Shown piece after piece: positions 45,588 through 56,358 of a stretch of 64,000 bases of DNA. Numbering within the stretch: position 1 is the first letter of the stretch; the number at the start of each line of letters is the position of its first letter. Origin of the DNA: Sarocladium kiliense (Eukaryota; Ascomycota; Sordariomycetes; Hypocreales; Sarocladiaceae); assembly GCA_030734395.1 (NCBI GenBank), contig JAUZTG010000034.1:1984001-2048000 (forward strand). The letters are read 5' to 3'. The position numbers and the translations under genes were made by a program. The notes below the pieces were generated by a model. The model was not told the origin of the DNA and did not search any database. It saw only the letters and a program-made list of their open reading frames with translations.

Positions 45588-48476
45588 ATGCTTCGTGTTC
45601 AGCATGGACAGTTGAAGCTTGCGCGAGAGAGTCTACGAATACAACGAAACTTACGGCAAACGAGCTGCGCATCCCCGAGACCTTTCACATCGACACGCCT
45701 GTTCGAAGCTCGACGCTCAAAAGGTTCGCGCAAGGCCCAAGGGAATGTCCCAGGTGGTCCAGAGGCTGCGGAACAGAGTTTCGTGGACTCAACCAATCTC
45801 CCTCTCGATCCTCTTTCTCCCTTCTTTAGTGAACAATACGACACCCAACCCACCGCGCCACAACCGAACCCCCAGCACGGCAGCAGCTGGACTTCCCTAG
45901 CGGATCGCTTGAAGACACCGCCAGCAATCTCAACAGAATCGGACGGCCATCATGACACAACCAAGGAGTCGAAACCGTCGAAGACCAAGCGTGGCTCTGA
46001 GCCGCCTGCGCGTCCGAAGGGATCTCGGGCTGAAGGCAAGGGCGCCTCAACGGTTACGTTGATAAACCCTGGGAAGATCGAGAACAAGCCCGTTGAGACG
46101 GATGCGAAGCTCGACGTTCCGAGGCTACAACATAACCTCGATCGAGTTCTCTTCAACCCAGGTGTACACGTGGTGCGTGACAGCAGGTCTCGAGTCTACA
46201 ACTTTGACCCAGAGATTGCCAAGATCATGCCAGCAGACGAGTTCGATTACAGTGCTCTTGGCGAATATATCACCTCCTCAAAGGACGAAAAGCTTCGCGA
46301 GCTGTGCGTCAAGTATAACAAGAAGTATTGCGGATCGACATCCAGTCTCTCTGCGATCTTGTCCCACTTCCATTACCTGATATCGGCTTGGCGGAAACCG
46401 AACTTCAAACAGCTATCGGGATCGATCACGCCAGATTCCACGAACTTCACCCAAATTCTGAGGAGTCCGGCCGCTGCTTTTGCCCATCATCGCAATGGAT
46501 CTTATGCAATTGATGCAGATAAAGAACATGACGTGGAGAACATTCTCAGCAGTTTGGGCAAGTCCATGGAAAAACACTTCCTTCTGCCCAAGGAGGACTT
46601 CGAGAAGTATCGTCGAACTCGATCCCATGAGATATCTGAGGAGCAAAGAAATGCCGGCGAAACCTACCACTACAGCGAGCTGGGCGATTTCCTTGTACGT
46701 TCTCAGCTTGATGCTTACGATCCACGACTTCCAGGAACAGGTGTCTTCGACATCAAGACTCGAGCTGTGATCAGCATCCGCATGGACGTCGTGGGCTATG
46801 AAAAAGGTCTGGGCTATGAAATCAGCCAACTAAGAGGCCAATGGCATTCTTTCGAGAGAGAATACATGGATATGATCCGAGCGGCGTTCCTGAAGTATTC
46901 TCTACAAGTTCGAATGGGCCGCATGGACGGCATATTCTGTGCCTACCACAACACGCAGCGTATATTCGGATTCCAGTATATACCTTTGTCGGAGATGGAT
47001 GTGGCCTTACACGGGACGGACGATACGAAGTTAGGTGACGATGAGTTCAAGGCCAGTATAACAATGCTGAACGCGCTACTCGATAGGGGTGCGAAGCGTT
47101 GGCCCGGGCGCACCCTTCGATTACACGTTGAGACTAGAGACACAGTCATCCCACTGATGTACTTCTTCGTCGAGCCAGTTTCTGAGGAGTTCATGGAAAG
47201 ATTGCAGACGGCAAACAAATCTTCAGTTGCTGCCTCAGCAGCAAAAGTTGTCGCAAAGCTCAAAGGTCTGCAAGAGTCTCTGGGAGAGTCTACCCAGGAA
47301 GAAACCGGGGCCGAGGAATTGTCCAAGGAGGCGGCGAATGATGTTGCTGAGGATGCCCCTGACTCTGGGCCTGAGGCTGACGAGGTTTGGGATGAGCTAA
47401 TGTCGAAGGTCGAGGATGTTGTCGAGAATGACACAAATGGCCTCGAAGCAGTGAGAGCTGCCATTATCAGTGCATTGGATAGGCAGAGCCTCATGGAAGG
47501 AAAGACCCAATCTGAAGTCGAAACTTACGTCGACACACTCATGAAATCCCTTGTTGGGTCTCGCCCAGAAGACAGTTCGGCTGCTGCGGAAAGCGAGTTG
47601 GAAGAGTCCGAAGTCGAACACACGGATCTCGAGGAGTCTCAACAGCCAGAGAGAGAAGTGCAACGGTCAAATGGAACGGACACCGAAGCCGCTACACCGA
47701 CCTCAGACCAGTCGTACGCATCGATGGATACCGAGATTGCTGGTATCCTGAGGGAAGACGGTTCGTACGGGTCCCCTGAAAGATCGAGTGGGGTCGAGCC
47801 GACGACTGAATCGGATTCATCTACTATTCCCGAGAACAGCACGGTGGTGGAAGATGTTGAGCTTCCTCCTGAGACATCGGGCATGAGTCTGCAAGAACTG
47901 GTGTTACGAGCAGCGGAAAATGCCGATAGCAAGTCAGGAGAGCTACGAGCTTTTGAGCGAGTCTTTGCCGAACTCCTGGCTGAAGCTAAAGCTAAAGACT
48001 CCGATAAGGATCCTAGTCCAGTGGAAGATGAAGAGCCGGCTGCCCCCGAGGACCAGCCCCAGAAGCCAGCACCCGTTAGTCCAGAAGCAGAGGCGCCAGA
48101 GGAATCATCAAAGAAGAATGGCGAGAAGCGCGAACTTCTCGGCATGGTCGTCACGGTGAAGAACAAGGTCGACGGCAAATATCAGGACCGGCCAGAGGGC
48201 CATTATGACAGGTGGACCATCGGATACTCGGTCACCGAGCTTGAAGAGGAGAAGGCCCGGAAAGTCTACTCCCAACTCAAGAAAAGGCGCTCTGCGCATC
48301 TGACCATCGACCGTGCCCGGCGCGACAGCGATTGGTACTCGATGTTCAAGGGCGATCTCAAAAGGGCCACTGACGAAGGCAGGGAGATGCGGCAGCGATT
48401 GGAAAAGGAGGATAACGAGAGACAAACATTCCATGTGGCATGGGATCAAGCACCACGGCCGATCAAATCGGACTGA
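45588..48476 (+). CDS. PET127: Pet127-family mitochondrial RNA-processing protein
   Basis: In yeast Pet127 is a mitochondrial membrane-associated protein needed for 5' trimming and stability control of mitochondrial RNAs. Intronless, 962 residues. The N-terminus (MLRVQHGQLKLARESLRIQR, then RPFTSTRLF) is rich in Arg and Ser without acids, a mitochondrial presequence. The Pet127 domain covers about 195-560 (LDRVLFNPGVHVV; GEYITSSKDEKL; TGVFDIKTRAVISIRMDV; RMDGIFCAYHNTQRIFGFQY; LHVETRDTVIPLMYFFVEP). The block VFDIKTR resembles the nuclease-like core noted for this family. A long acidic, low-complexity region (about 580-840) follows, then a conserved C-terminal piece. The ATG at 45588 is the first in frame with the targeting sequence. 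Confidence 0.93.
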   Translation: MLRVQHGQLKLARESLRIQRNLRQTSCASPRPFTSTRLFEARRSKGSRKAQGNVPGGPEAAEQSFVDSTNLPLDPLSPFFSEQYDTQPTAPQPNPQHGSSWTSLADRLKTPPAISTESDGHHDTTKESKPSKTKRGSEPPARPKGSRAEGKGASTVTLINPGKIENKPVETDAKLDVPRLQHNLDRVLFNPGVHVVRDSRSRVYNFDPEIAKIMPADEFDYSALGEYITSSKDEKLRELCVKYNKKYCGSTSSLSAILSHFHYLISAWRKPNFKQLSGSITPDSTNFTQILRSPAAAFAHHRNGSYAIDADKEHDVENILSSLGKSMEKHFLLPKEDFEKYRRTRSHEISEEQRNAGETYHYSELGDFLVRSQLDAYDPRLPGTGVFDIKTRAVISIRMDVVGYEKGLGYEISQLRGQWHSFEREYMDMIRAAFLKYSLQVRMGRMDGIFCAYHNTQRIFGFQYIPLSEMDVALHGTDDTKLGDDEFKASITMLNALLDRGAKRWPGRTLRLHVETRDTVIPLMYFFVEPVSEEFMERLQTANKSSVAASAAKVVAKLKGLQESLGESTQEETGAEELSKEAANDVAEDAPDSGPEADEVWDELMSKVEDVVENDTNGLEAVRAAIISALDRQSLMEGKTQSEVETYVDTLMKSLVGSRPEDSSAAAESELEESEVEHTDLEESQQPEREVQRSNGTDTEAATPTSDQSYASMDTEIAGILREDGSYGSPERSSGVEPTTESDSSTIPENSTVVEDVELPPETSGMSLQELVLRAAENADSKSGELRAFERVFAELLAEAKAKDSDKDPSPVEDEEPAAPEDQPQKPAPVSPEAEAPEESSKKNGEKRELLGMVVTVKNKVDGKYQDRPEGHYDRWTIGYSVTELEEEKARKVYSQLKKRRSAHLTIDRARRDSDWYSMFKGDLKRATDEGREMRQRLEKEDNERQTFHVAWDQAPRPIKSD

Positions 48477-49111
48477 TGGCAACATGTATGTATCAGGTAT
48501 GATATCGAGCCTAGAGAATGCCTGGGTTCCTGTACGACTACTGTATAGCGTGTACAATTACAAAATTAATCCGAGCGGTGTCTCTCGCCGTCTATGACTA
48601 TTGAACAGTTCAGAAAGTGCTACACTACAGTGGTGCTATCCTGATGCTCGCACTTCTCCGACGCGAAGAACCATGAATCGCAAACAATAAGCCAACTAGC
48701 CACCAGAAAAGCTGTTCCCATGATCGTACTCTGTCATTCGCTACTCCAACTCGGTGCTGAACGACTGCTGCAAAGTGTGCGGCAAGCATGTGGCGGCAGT
48801 CATATGGTTGCATCGACCAATGACGATGCAGATCAGTGCCATGCACATGATGCAACCCCTGGGGACACCCTCGGATGGCCAGTCAATGAGAGGACGGTCA
48901 TTATCCTGAATATGCGGTATACCCCTCGAAGCACGCTCTGTTGGGGATCTGCACTTCGTAATATGTGCTTGGTAGCTCTGGGCAGGAGGGTTGTACGTAT
49001 ACAAGACAATGGCGACTAAGGTGGCCACACCGAAAAGCTATATAGGCCTGACATGCGCAGCTTCATGGCAAGGTGTACCGAAGGAGTCTACATTCGGCTC
49101 TCATCACAGCC
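48477..49111. other. Intergenic: PET127 3' flank and phosphodiesterase promoter
   Basis: 635 bp. A TATA-like element (CTATATAGG near 49038-49046) lies about 70 bp upstream of the next ATG. No other feature is seen. Confidence 0.45.
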
Positions 49112-51282
49112 ATGCGATTTTCTGTGACATCGCTAGTCGCGGCTCTTGGGGTGGTCGAATTTGGTCGGCCTGTCGAGGTGCATGGCCGGCGTGCGCCAAA
49201 TACACATGACATCGATAATGCACTTCAGGCTATAGAATCCCGAGGGCTCGTCGACGATATATGGGACAAAATCAATGATGCAACAACTTGTGCTGGCTGT
49301 CAGGTTCGTCTGCGAACTCCGCGTATACATCCCACGCCAACTGACGGCTTATCCCTGCTCCCAGTCTGTTCTCGTGCTACTCAAAGGGTTGGCTGCTTTG
49401 GGTGACAAGGCGTTTGTGCGCGTCGTCCAAGACATATGCAAGATGTCTGGAGTAAGTTTCTTTTCCCTAGGTCTTGCCGTTCTATGTTTGCATGGGCTGA
49501 CATTATGAACAAAGGCCGAAGATAATGATGTTTGCGACGGCGCGGTGAAGCTAGAGGGTCCCATCATTGCTCAGGGGCTCCGCGACATAAACCTTGGGTC
49601 TAGGAGCTCAGACAATTTCTGCATAACTTTTCTCGGCTTGTGTCCGTATCCGAAGATTGAGGAATGGTCTGTTCCGTTTCCCTCTGCGAAACCAGACCGT
49701 CGACGGCCATCGCCGAGTGGAAAAGACCCTATCAGAATCGTTCACTATTCGGACATACACATCGATCCTTTGTATGTTGAAGGATCAAGCGCAGATTGTA
49801 CTAAGCCGATATGCTGCAGGTAATTGTCGCCCCTTACTTCTCAAGGGCTGTGATTGATTTGTCTTCAGACCCTGGACCAAAGATAACGAGCCGGGTAATG
49901 CCCAAAGACCTGCCGGACCATATGGCGATCATAACTGTGATGTTCCAATGAGTTTGGAAGAGAGTATGTATGCTGCTATCACAGATGTCGTCCCGGATGC
50001 CGCATTCACTATCTTCACTGGCGACATGATTGATCATGCAATCTGGAACACTTCTCGGGCTTACAACGAGGCAGAGAGTACGTCTTTCAATACTCTCTTG
50101 AGTCTTCCAGAACCCGGTGATACTGACAGGGTGTTAGTCAAACGTCAATACGGCGTGATGAACGGAAGTCTCGCATATGTCTACGCCACCGCGGGAAATC
50201 ACGAGGAGCACCCTACGAACGCCTTCCAGCCCAACTCGCTGGGTGACAAGGCGCAATGGATCTATAGTGTCTTATCAAGCGAGTGGTCTCGCTGGATTGG
50301 GCCAGATGCAACCGTAGACGCAGAAAAGTTCGGTGCCTACTCGACTAGATGGCCAGGAGGCAATCTCCGTATCATCTCGCTCAATACGAACTTGTACTAC
50401 CGGCAGAACTACTATCTCTATCGAAAGAACATGCTCCGAGATCCCAGCGAACAACTCAATTGGTTAGTCAATGAGTTAGATGCCGCAGAAAAAGCAGGCG
50501 AGAATGTGTACATCATCGGGCATATGCCGCTTGGTGACCATAACACATTCCGTGATCAGTCCAACTATTTGGATCAAATTGTCCAGCGCTATGAAGCAAC
50601 CATCGCTGCCATGTTCTTTGGCCATACGCACAGAGACGAGTTCCAAATCAGCTACTCGGACAACTCGAAGAAATCCTTCCAAACAGCGATAACGACTTCG
50701 TACATTGGACCGTCCCTAACTCCTACATCTGGACAGCCTTCTTTTAGAGTCTATGAGGTCGACCCGGAAACCTTTGCGATTATGGATACAATTACATATA
50801 TAGCAGACATGGGCAGTGAGACTTTCCAGACCCAGGGACCTGTCTGGACAAAGTACTACTCTGCCAAGGAAGCATACGGAAGCCTTCTTGACCCTCCTGT
50901 CGCGGACTCTAATGCTGAGCTTTCTGCTTCCTTCTGGCACAACGTGACGGAACTGTTCGAGAAAGATGAATCCATCTTCGAGTCTTACATTATTCGGAAG
51001 AGCAGAGGCTGGAAAGACGTCGATTGCGGTGACTCATGCCGAGAGGAAGAAGTATGCAAGATAAGGGCTTCGCGGAGTCAGGACAATTGCTTCGAGCCTT
51101 CACCGGGAATCAGCTTCAAGAAAGGGAGCGAAAGCAGGTCTGAGGAAAGAGACGAGTGTGGGATCTCTGTCTCTAGGGCAACACTTGGAGCGTTGGCCGT
51201 GAAGAGAGAGGTATTGGAGTCATTGCACCGTCGGTATATGGAGGAATGGAAACTGCAGAGGCAGTTTGAGCCTGTTACATGA
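49112..51282 (+). CDS. Acid-sphingomyelinase-like phosphodiesterase with saposin-B domain (secreted/vacuolar)
   Basis: Binuclear-metal phosphoesterase predicted to cleave sphingomyelin-like lipids or nucleotide phosphodiesters in the secretory route. Exons: 49112-49303, 49365-49451, 49515-49819, 49869-50077 and 50138-51282, giving 645 residues. The N-terminal 25 residues look like a signal peptide. A saposin-B domain (about 50-140) has six cysteines (TCAGCQ, DICKM, VCDG, FCITFLGLC). The metallophosphoesterase core has every motif: SDIHIDPLY (Asp173, His175), GDMIDH, GNHE, GHMPLGDH and GHTHRDEF. The 60-nt intron 50078-50137 contains no in-frame stop, but its borders (GTACGT, branch CTGAC, TTAG) and the alignment gap just before YGVM mark it as an intron. 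A cysteine-bearing C-terminal domain follows. The GTG-initiated extension at 49073 is rejected. Confidence 0.9.
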
Positions 51283-52497
51283 TGAGCCTGTTACATGAAG
51301 GGGACAGTAGTGCATACATTCTCTAATGTGGAGCTTGAGCTGTGTTTACTACACTCGAATCGAGACTATAATGGTCTGTTGTGACTTTGGTCTGCTCCTC
51401 GGAACAAATCCCGTCACTTTGAGAGGAGGCGTGCCTCAATACACGGAGCGCAGATGAATGTGAGTGTTTTCTCCGGAGTGTGAATCGTTTTGCGATGGGA
51501 GCTATCAGCAGTCCATATACCTCCATTACTGTTTGAAAATGATACCATAGATCCCACATTGAGTGCTCGCTTCAGTGCTTCGATCTTGCCTGGAGACCGC
51601 AATCTTGCAATGGTTCTTGCAAAGGTTCTTGCATCAGAACGGTGTACATGGCTTCTTACTCGTGGGCCAACCAGTCTAAACCATAATGGAAGGTCACTGC
51701 TTAGAGAAGAACAGAATGTTAGTTGCCATGTTTTACAGCAGCAAGAAACACGGCAACTGAGGTCCTCATGATATCAAGGCGGTCAACAAGCCAAGCTTCC
51801 CCACAGACGACCGAAGAAGTGGGGGTACCTCCGCATCAGCGTTCATGCGCAGCGTCGCAGAGGTACCGCATCCACCACTGCAGCCGCCACCGTCACCGCC
51901 TGTCGACGGACCGTTCAGGGACAAGCTACCGTACAGCTCAGGCCACCTTAGCAACTGGCTGCACAGCATTTGAGGCCCTTTCGTATGGTAAGCGCCTTGC
52001 AATCTCTCCTCGACAACATCGCAATTGAAATTGTACTTCCTCTCCCAGGCTTATTAACTACCTGCTGCATGCACCTCGGTATCCGTCCGAGACTCAAGGC
52101 CCGGCCGTCGCTGCTGGATCTCGTCCGCCAGAGAAGCTACTCGGCGTCGTCCGGGTCAGTGCCTCCACAGCCACTGCGAGTGGAAGAACACCCAGCCACA
52201 GGAAGAGCCACAGGAGCCACAGGAGCCACAGGAGCCACAGGAGCCACAGGAGCCACAGGCGCTGCTGTAGTGGACGAAGCCTCTGAGCTGCCACTACCAG
52301 ACTCTCCACCTCCAACACCGTCTCCGTCGTCACCGTCACCAGCTGCTGCAGCTCCTCCATCTCCAATCCATCCTCAACCTCACCATCCTCAACTGCACCT
52401 TCAACCCTCGTCTTCTGCCCTGTCGTCGTCCTCCGACAGCTCTGCATCCTCCGAAGACCTCGATTCACCACCAGCTGCTCCGTCGCAACCACACAGC
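51283..52497. other. Intergenic: VMA1 promoter and probable long 5' leader
   Basis: 1.2 kb. The distal part is unremarkable. From about 51.97 kb a Ser/Pro/Ala-rich open frame runs in frame into the VMA1 ATG, but its composition is that of a CT-rich fungal leader. GTAAGC at 51988 and TCTCCCAG ending at 52048 could bound a 61-nt leader intron. A 9-bp tandem repeat lies at 52207-52260. Confidence 0.45.
52207..52260 (+). repeat. 9-bp tandem repeat GCCACAGGA, six copies
   Basis: Five perfect copies of GCCACAGGA and a sixth ending in C instead of A; another isolated unit lies at 52195-52203. It sits 240-290 bp upstream of the VMA1 ATG, in the presumed leader or proximal promoter. Since the unit length is a multiple of three, copy-number change would not shift the frame of the open reading frame it lies in. 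Confidence 0.95.
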
Positions 52498-54751
52498 ATG
52501 GCTCCTGTACGTCTTTTTCCCTCCCTCTGCGCTCGCCGACAGCTCTCTGCGCCGTTGTTCCCTCGCGCCGTTCCCAGCAACGCTTGTGCCCCGCCAGCTC
52601 AACGTCGAGACTGACCGCATCACCTACAACAGAAAGCCGCCTCCAAGGGCGCCGAAGAGGCCATCACTCATGGTAAGGCTTTGTTTCCTCTGTTCTCATT
52701 ACATTTCTGCAGATGCTGATAGCTTCCTACAGGCAAGATCTTCTCCGTCTCCGGGTCAGTGCCGACAATACCCCGACCGACCTCAACATGCCGAGATACA
52801 GGCGATAACAGCTGCTAACACTCAACAGCCCAGTCGTTGTCGCCGAGAACATGATTGGTGTTGCCATGTACGAGCTTGTTAGTTGTCTCCATCCAAAGCC
52901 TGCTGTCGCTCAGAGCTCACAGTTTGCCAGGTCAAAGTTGGACACGAGAACCTCGTCGGTGAGGTCATTCGAATCAATGCCGATCAAGCTTCCATCCAGG
53001 TTTACGAGGAGACCGGTATGTTTATTGAGTTGTATCACTCTCGCACGAAGATGGCTGACTGTTCGTAGCTGGTGTCAAGGTCGGCGACCCAGTTGTGCGC
53101 ACCGGTAAGCCCTTGTCCGTCGAACTTGGTCCCGGCCTCCTCAACGGTATCTTCGATGGTATTCAGCGTCCCCTAAAGGAGATTTCCAACGTCTCCAAGA
53201 GCATCTACATTCCTCGCGGCGTCTCCGTCCCTGCACTCGACCGCAACAAGAAGTGGGAGTTCACCCCGACCATGAAGGTTGGCGACCACATCTCTGGTGG
53301 TGACGTCTGGGGTCACGTCTTCGAGAACTCCTTCATCTCTACCCACAAGATCATGCTGCCGCCGCGCGCTCGCGGAACCATCACAAAGATTGCCTCCAAG
53401 GGCGAGTACACTGTTGCCGAGAACCTGCTCGAGCTCGAGTTCGATGGCAAGAAGACCGAGTTCCCCATGATGCACTCATGGCCCGTCCGTGTCCCTCGTC
53501 CGTCTACCGACAAGCGCTCCGCCGATCAACCTTTCCTTGTCGGTCAGCGTGTACTCGACGCTCTCTTCCCCGGTGTCTTGGGTGGTACCATTGCCATTCC
53601 TGGCGCTTTCGGCTGCGGCAAGACTGTCATCAGTCAGTCCGTTTCCAAGTTCTCCAACAGTGATGTGATCGTTTACGTTGGATGCGGTGAGCGTGGAAAC
53701 GAGATGGCGGAAGTCTTGAAGGATTTCCCAGAGCTCACTATCGACGTCGATGGACGCAAGGAGCCGATCATGAAGCGCACAACTCTCATCGCCAACACCT
53801 CGAACATGCCTGTCGCAGCTCGTGAGGCTTCTATCTACACGGGAATTACGGTAGCCGAGTACTTCCGCGACCAGGGTCTTGATGTTGCCATGATGGCTGA
53901 CTCGACGTCTCGTTGGGCTGAGGCGCTTCGTGAGCTGTCTGGTCGTCTTGGAGAAATGCCTGCTGATCAGGGTTTCCCCGCCTACCTCAGTTCCAAGCTT
54001 GCCTCCTTCTATGAGCGAGCTGGGAAGGTCCAAAACCTTGGCTCCCCTGAGCGTGAAGGCAGTGTCAGCATTGTCGGTGCCGTCAGCCCGCCCGGTGGTG
54101 ATTTCTCCGATCCCGTCACAACGTCTACCCTCAACATTGTCCAGGTTTTCTGGGGTCTCGACAAGAAGCTTGCCCAGAGGAAGCACTTCCCTTCCATCAA
54201 CACCAGTCTGTCTTACAGCAAGTACAACACCGTGCTCGACAAGTACTACGAGAAGGAGTATCCCGAGTTCCCTCGACTTCGCGACCGCATCAAGCAGCTT
54301 CTGTCTGACTCAGAGGAGCTCGACCAGGTCGTGCAGCTTGTCGGAAAGAGCGCCTTATCTGACCCCGACAAGATTACTCTCGATATTGCCAGTCTCGTGA
54401 AGGAAGATTTCCTGCAGCAGAACGGTTACTCTGACTACGATCAGTTCTGCCCCATCTGGAAGACCGAGTGGATGATGAAGCTTATGGTTGGCTTCCACGA
54501 CGAAGCACAGAAGGTCATTGCACAGGGCCAGAGCTGGTCCAAGGTCCGTGAGGCCACTAGCGATCTGCAGGCGAAACTGCGTCAGCTGAAGTTCGAGGTC
54601 CCCTCAGAGGGTGAGGAGGCCATCACCAAGAAGGTAAGTCAAGATCGTGTTCATAACTATCATCTCATGGGGCAATGCTAACGACTTGTCACAGTACGAG
54701 GCCATTCAGCAGACCATCATGGACAAGTTCGCGTCAGTGATGGACGAGTAA
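52498..54751 (+). CDS. VMA1: V-type H+-ATPase catalytic subunit A
   Basis: ATP-hydrolysing subunit of the V1 sector, which drives proton pumping into the vacuole and endosomes. Seven exons: 52498-52506 (9 nt, coding Met-Ala-Pro only), 52633-52672, 52733-52754, 52829-52877, 52931-53015, 53069-54633 and 54695-54751, giving 608 residues, the usual fungal length. The beta-barrel start GKIFSVSGPVVVAEN spans three exons. The non-homologous region (about 145-215), Walker A GAFGCGKT, and GERGNEMAEVL follow, the latter without an intein, unlike budding yeast. DSTSRWAEALRELSGRLGEMP and the C-terminal helices are intact. Dense introns at the very 5' end and a small last exon match the layout seen in other filamentous fungi. 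Confidence 0.97.
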
Positions 54752-55299
54752 ATAGTTGACGAAGGGGCGAAGGTCAGTTTGGTTTTTGTGCAACAATCGG
54801 CGCGGCCCGCATTGTAGGATGGTCGTGGCTCCATTAGACGGTGTCTGTCCTGGGACGATCCGGTTACAACATTGCTTAGTATCATGTGTATCCCTGAATT
54901 GCATTTGTTTTTACTGAGTTTTCGGTTCGTTTACATCACGTACCTCGCTGAGGAATGACTACTTGGTGTGACGGATGTCTGATGCTAGTCGTCTACGGAG
55001 CGATTGTGACTCAAAAGGACATTGCACCGCGCCAAACACATTAGTTTATAGGAGATGAAGATGGATTGGGGCTGCAGGGTCATCTCAAATTTAGAGCAAC
55101 GAACAGGTAGAGTCAGGGCTGAGAATCGATAGTGGTGAGGTCGAAGCGACATGTCGTATGAGGGGTCCGATACTTCGCCGGCTCCACAACCAACAAATCC
55201 CATGTCAAGGCTAGAAATCACCCACAGCTCCCCTTCTCACCTGCATCCTCTTGATGTCCTTGAGTTACGTCACATATCTACTCAAGAAGAATCGGCATC
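54752..55299. other. Intergenic: VMA1 3' flank and YIH1 promoter
   Basis: 548 bp between tandem genes. No further feature is seen. Confidence 0.45.
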
Positions 55300-56178
55300 A
55301 TGTCAGACGACCTCAAAGATGAGATCGAGGCACTCAATTCGATCTACGGCGACGGAACGCTAAGCCCAGCCATGGGCGAAGCTCCATGCGCCAACATCTG
55401 GATCCTGCAACTACCCCGAGGCGACGATGGGCAAGCTGATGATGCTTCATCACTTCGCATCCGGTTCCCGCCAACTTACCCTGAGTCTTCTTCCCCGGAG
55501 GTTCTCGGAACTGAGCATGCTTCCGGGGGCCGTCGAGGTGCAGGAGAGAGGGATCTCAGGCTACTCCGGGAGGCCGTCGTTGAGACATGGCAGGCCGGCG
55601 CAGTCTGTCTATTCGACGCTGTAGAAGATTTCGGTCGGAGGTTAGAAGAAGAGAAGGAAAGGGAGGAGCTGGAAGCTGCGGATGAAGAAGGCGTTCCAGC
55701 TGAGAAGCCTGAGAGGCAGCAAGAAGATCATTTAGAAGAGATTCTGGCAAAGATGGACACCCCTCCGTGGACCCTTTCCGAGCCCGTCACAGACATGAAG
55801 TCGACGTTTATAGCCCACGTCGCCCCCGTCACCTCCCCAGACCAAGCCTCTCTCTACATCGCCCACCTCCTCGCCTCCGACAAGCGAATCCGCACGGCAA
55901 CACATAACATCACAGCCTGGCGGATCCGCGACGAGAGCAGCGGCACAACGTACCAGGACTCAGACGACGATGGGGAGACTGCTGCGGGGGCGAGGGTCTT
56001 GCATTTGATGCAGCTAATGGGGCTGTGGAATGCGGTGGTGGTGGTGACGAGATGGTATGGAGGCGTGAAGTTGGGACCGAGGAGGTTCGCGGTGATTAAT
56101 GCCGTGGCGAGGGACGGGTTTGTGAGGGCTGGCATGGTGGCTGAGAAGGCCGATGGAGGGAGGAAGAAAGGGAAGTGA
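55300..56178 (+). CDS. YIH1: Yih1/IMPACT homologue, inhibitor of Gcn1-Gcn2 signalling
   Basis: Competes with the eIF2alpha kinase Gcn2 for Gcn1 and binds actin, dampening the amino-acid starvation response. Intronless, 292 residues. An N-terminal RWD domain (about 1-115) opens with DEIEALNSIYGDGT and contains LRIRFPPTYPE. A charged Glu/Lys-rich linker (about 118-150) follows. The C-terminal IMPACT/UPF0029 domain (about 165-275) includes STFIAHVAPV, HNITAWRI, DDDGETAAGARVL and VVVTRWYGGVKLGPRRF, the family signature. Its stop codon is only 180 bp from the stop of the convergent CASTOR-like gene. Confidence 0.95.
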   Translation: MSDDLKDEIEALNSIYGDGTLSPAMGEAPCANIWILQLPRGDDGQADDASSLRIRFPPTYPESSSPEVLGTEHASGGRRGAGERDLRLLREAVVETWQAGAVCLFDAVEDFGRRLEEEKEREELEAADEEGVPAEKPERQQEDHLEEILAKMDTPPWTLSEPVTDMKSTFIAHVAPVTSPDQASLYIAHLLASDKRIRTATHNITAWRIRDESSGTTYQDSDDDGETAAGARVLHLMQLMGLWNAVVVVTRWYGGVKLGPRRFAVINAVARDGFVRAGMVAEKADGGRKKGK

Positions 56179-56358
56179 GAGCGCCTAGGTCTGATGGTCA
56201 ACCCGGTGGATGGATGTCACGACATGGCCAAGGTGAACTGAAGAAATGGCATAAAATGCTATGGAATTGAATTGGACCGGAACGCCTTGCCGATTCCAAC
56301 ACCAACGCGATGCAAAACCGGGTATTCTTTCGCACGCGAGCCTGGACTCGTCCTATTT

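Noticed and set aside
53069..54633. Possible intein in VMA1, as in budding yeast
   Set aside because: GERGNEMAEVLKDFPEL is continuous and the protein has the normal 608-residue length, so no intein is present.
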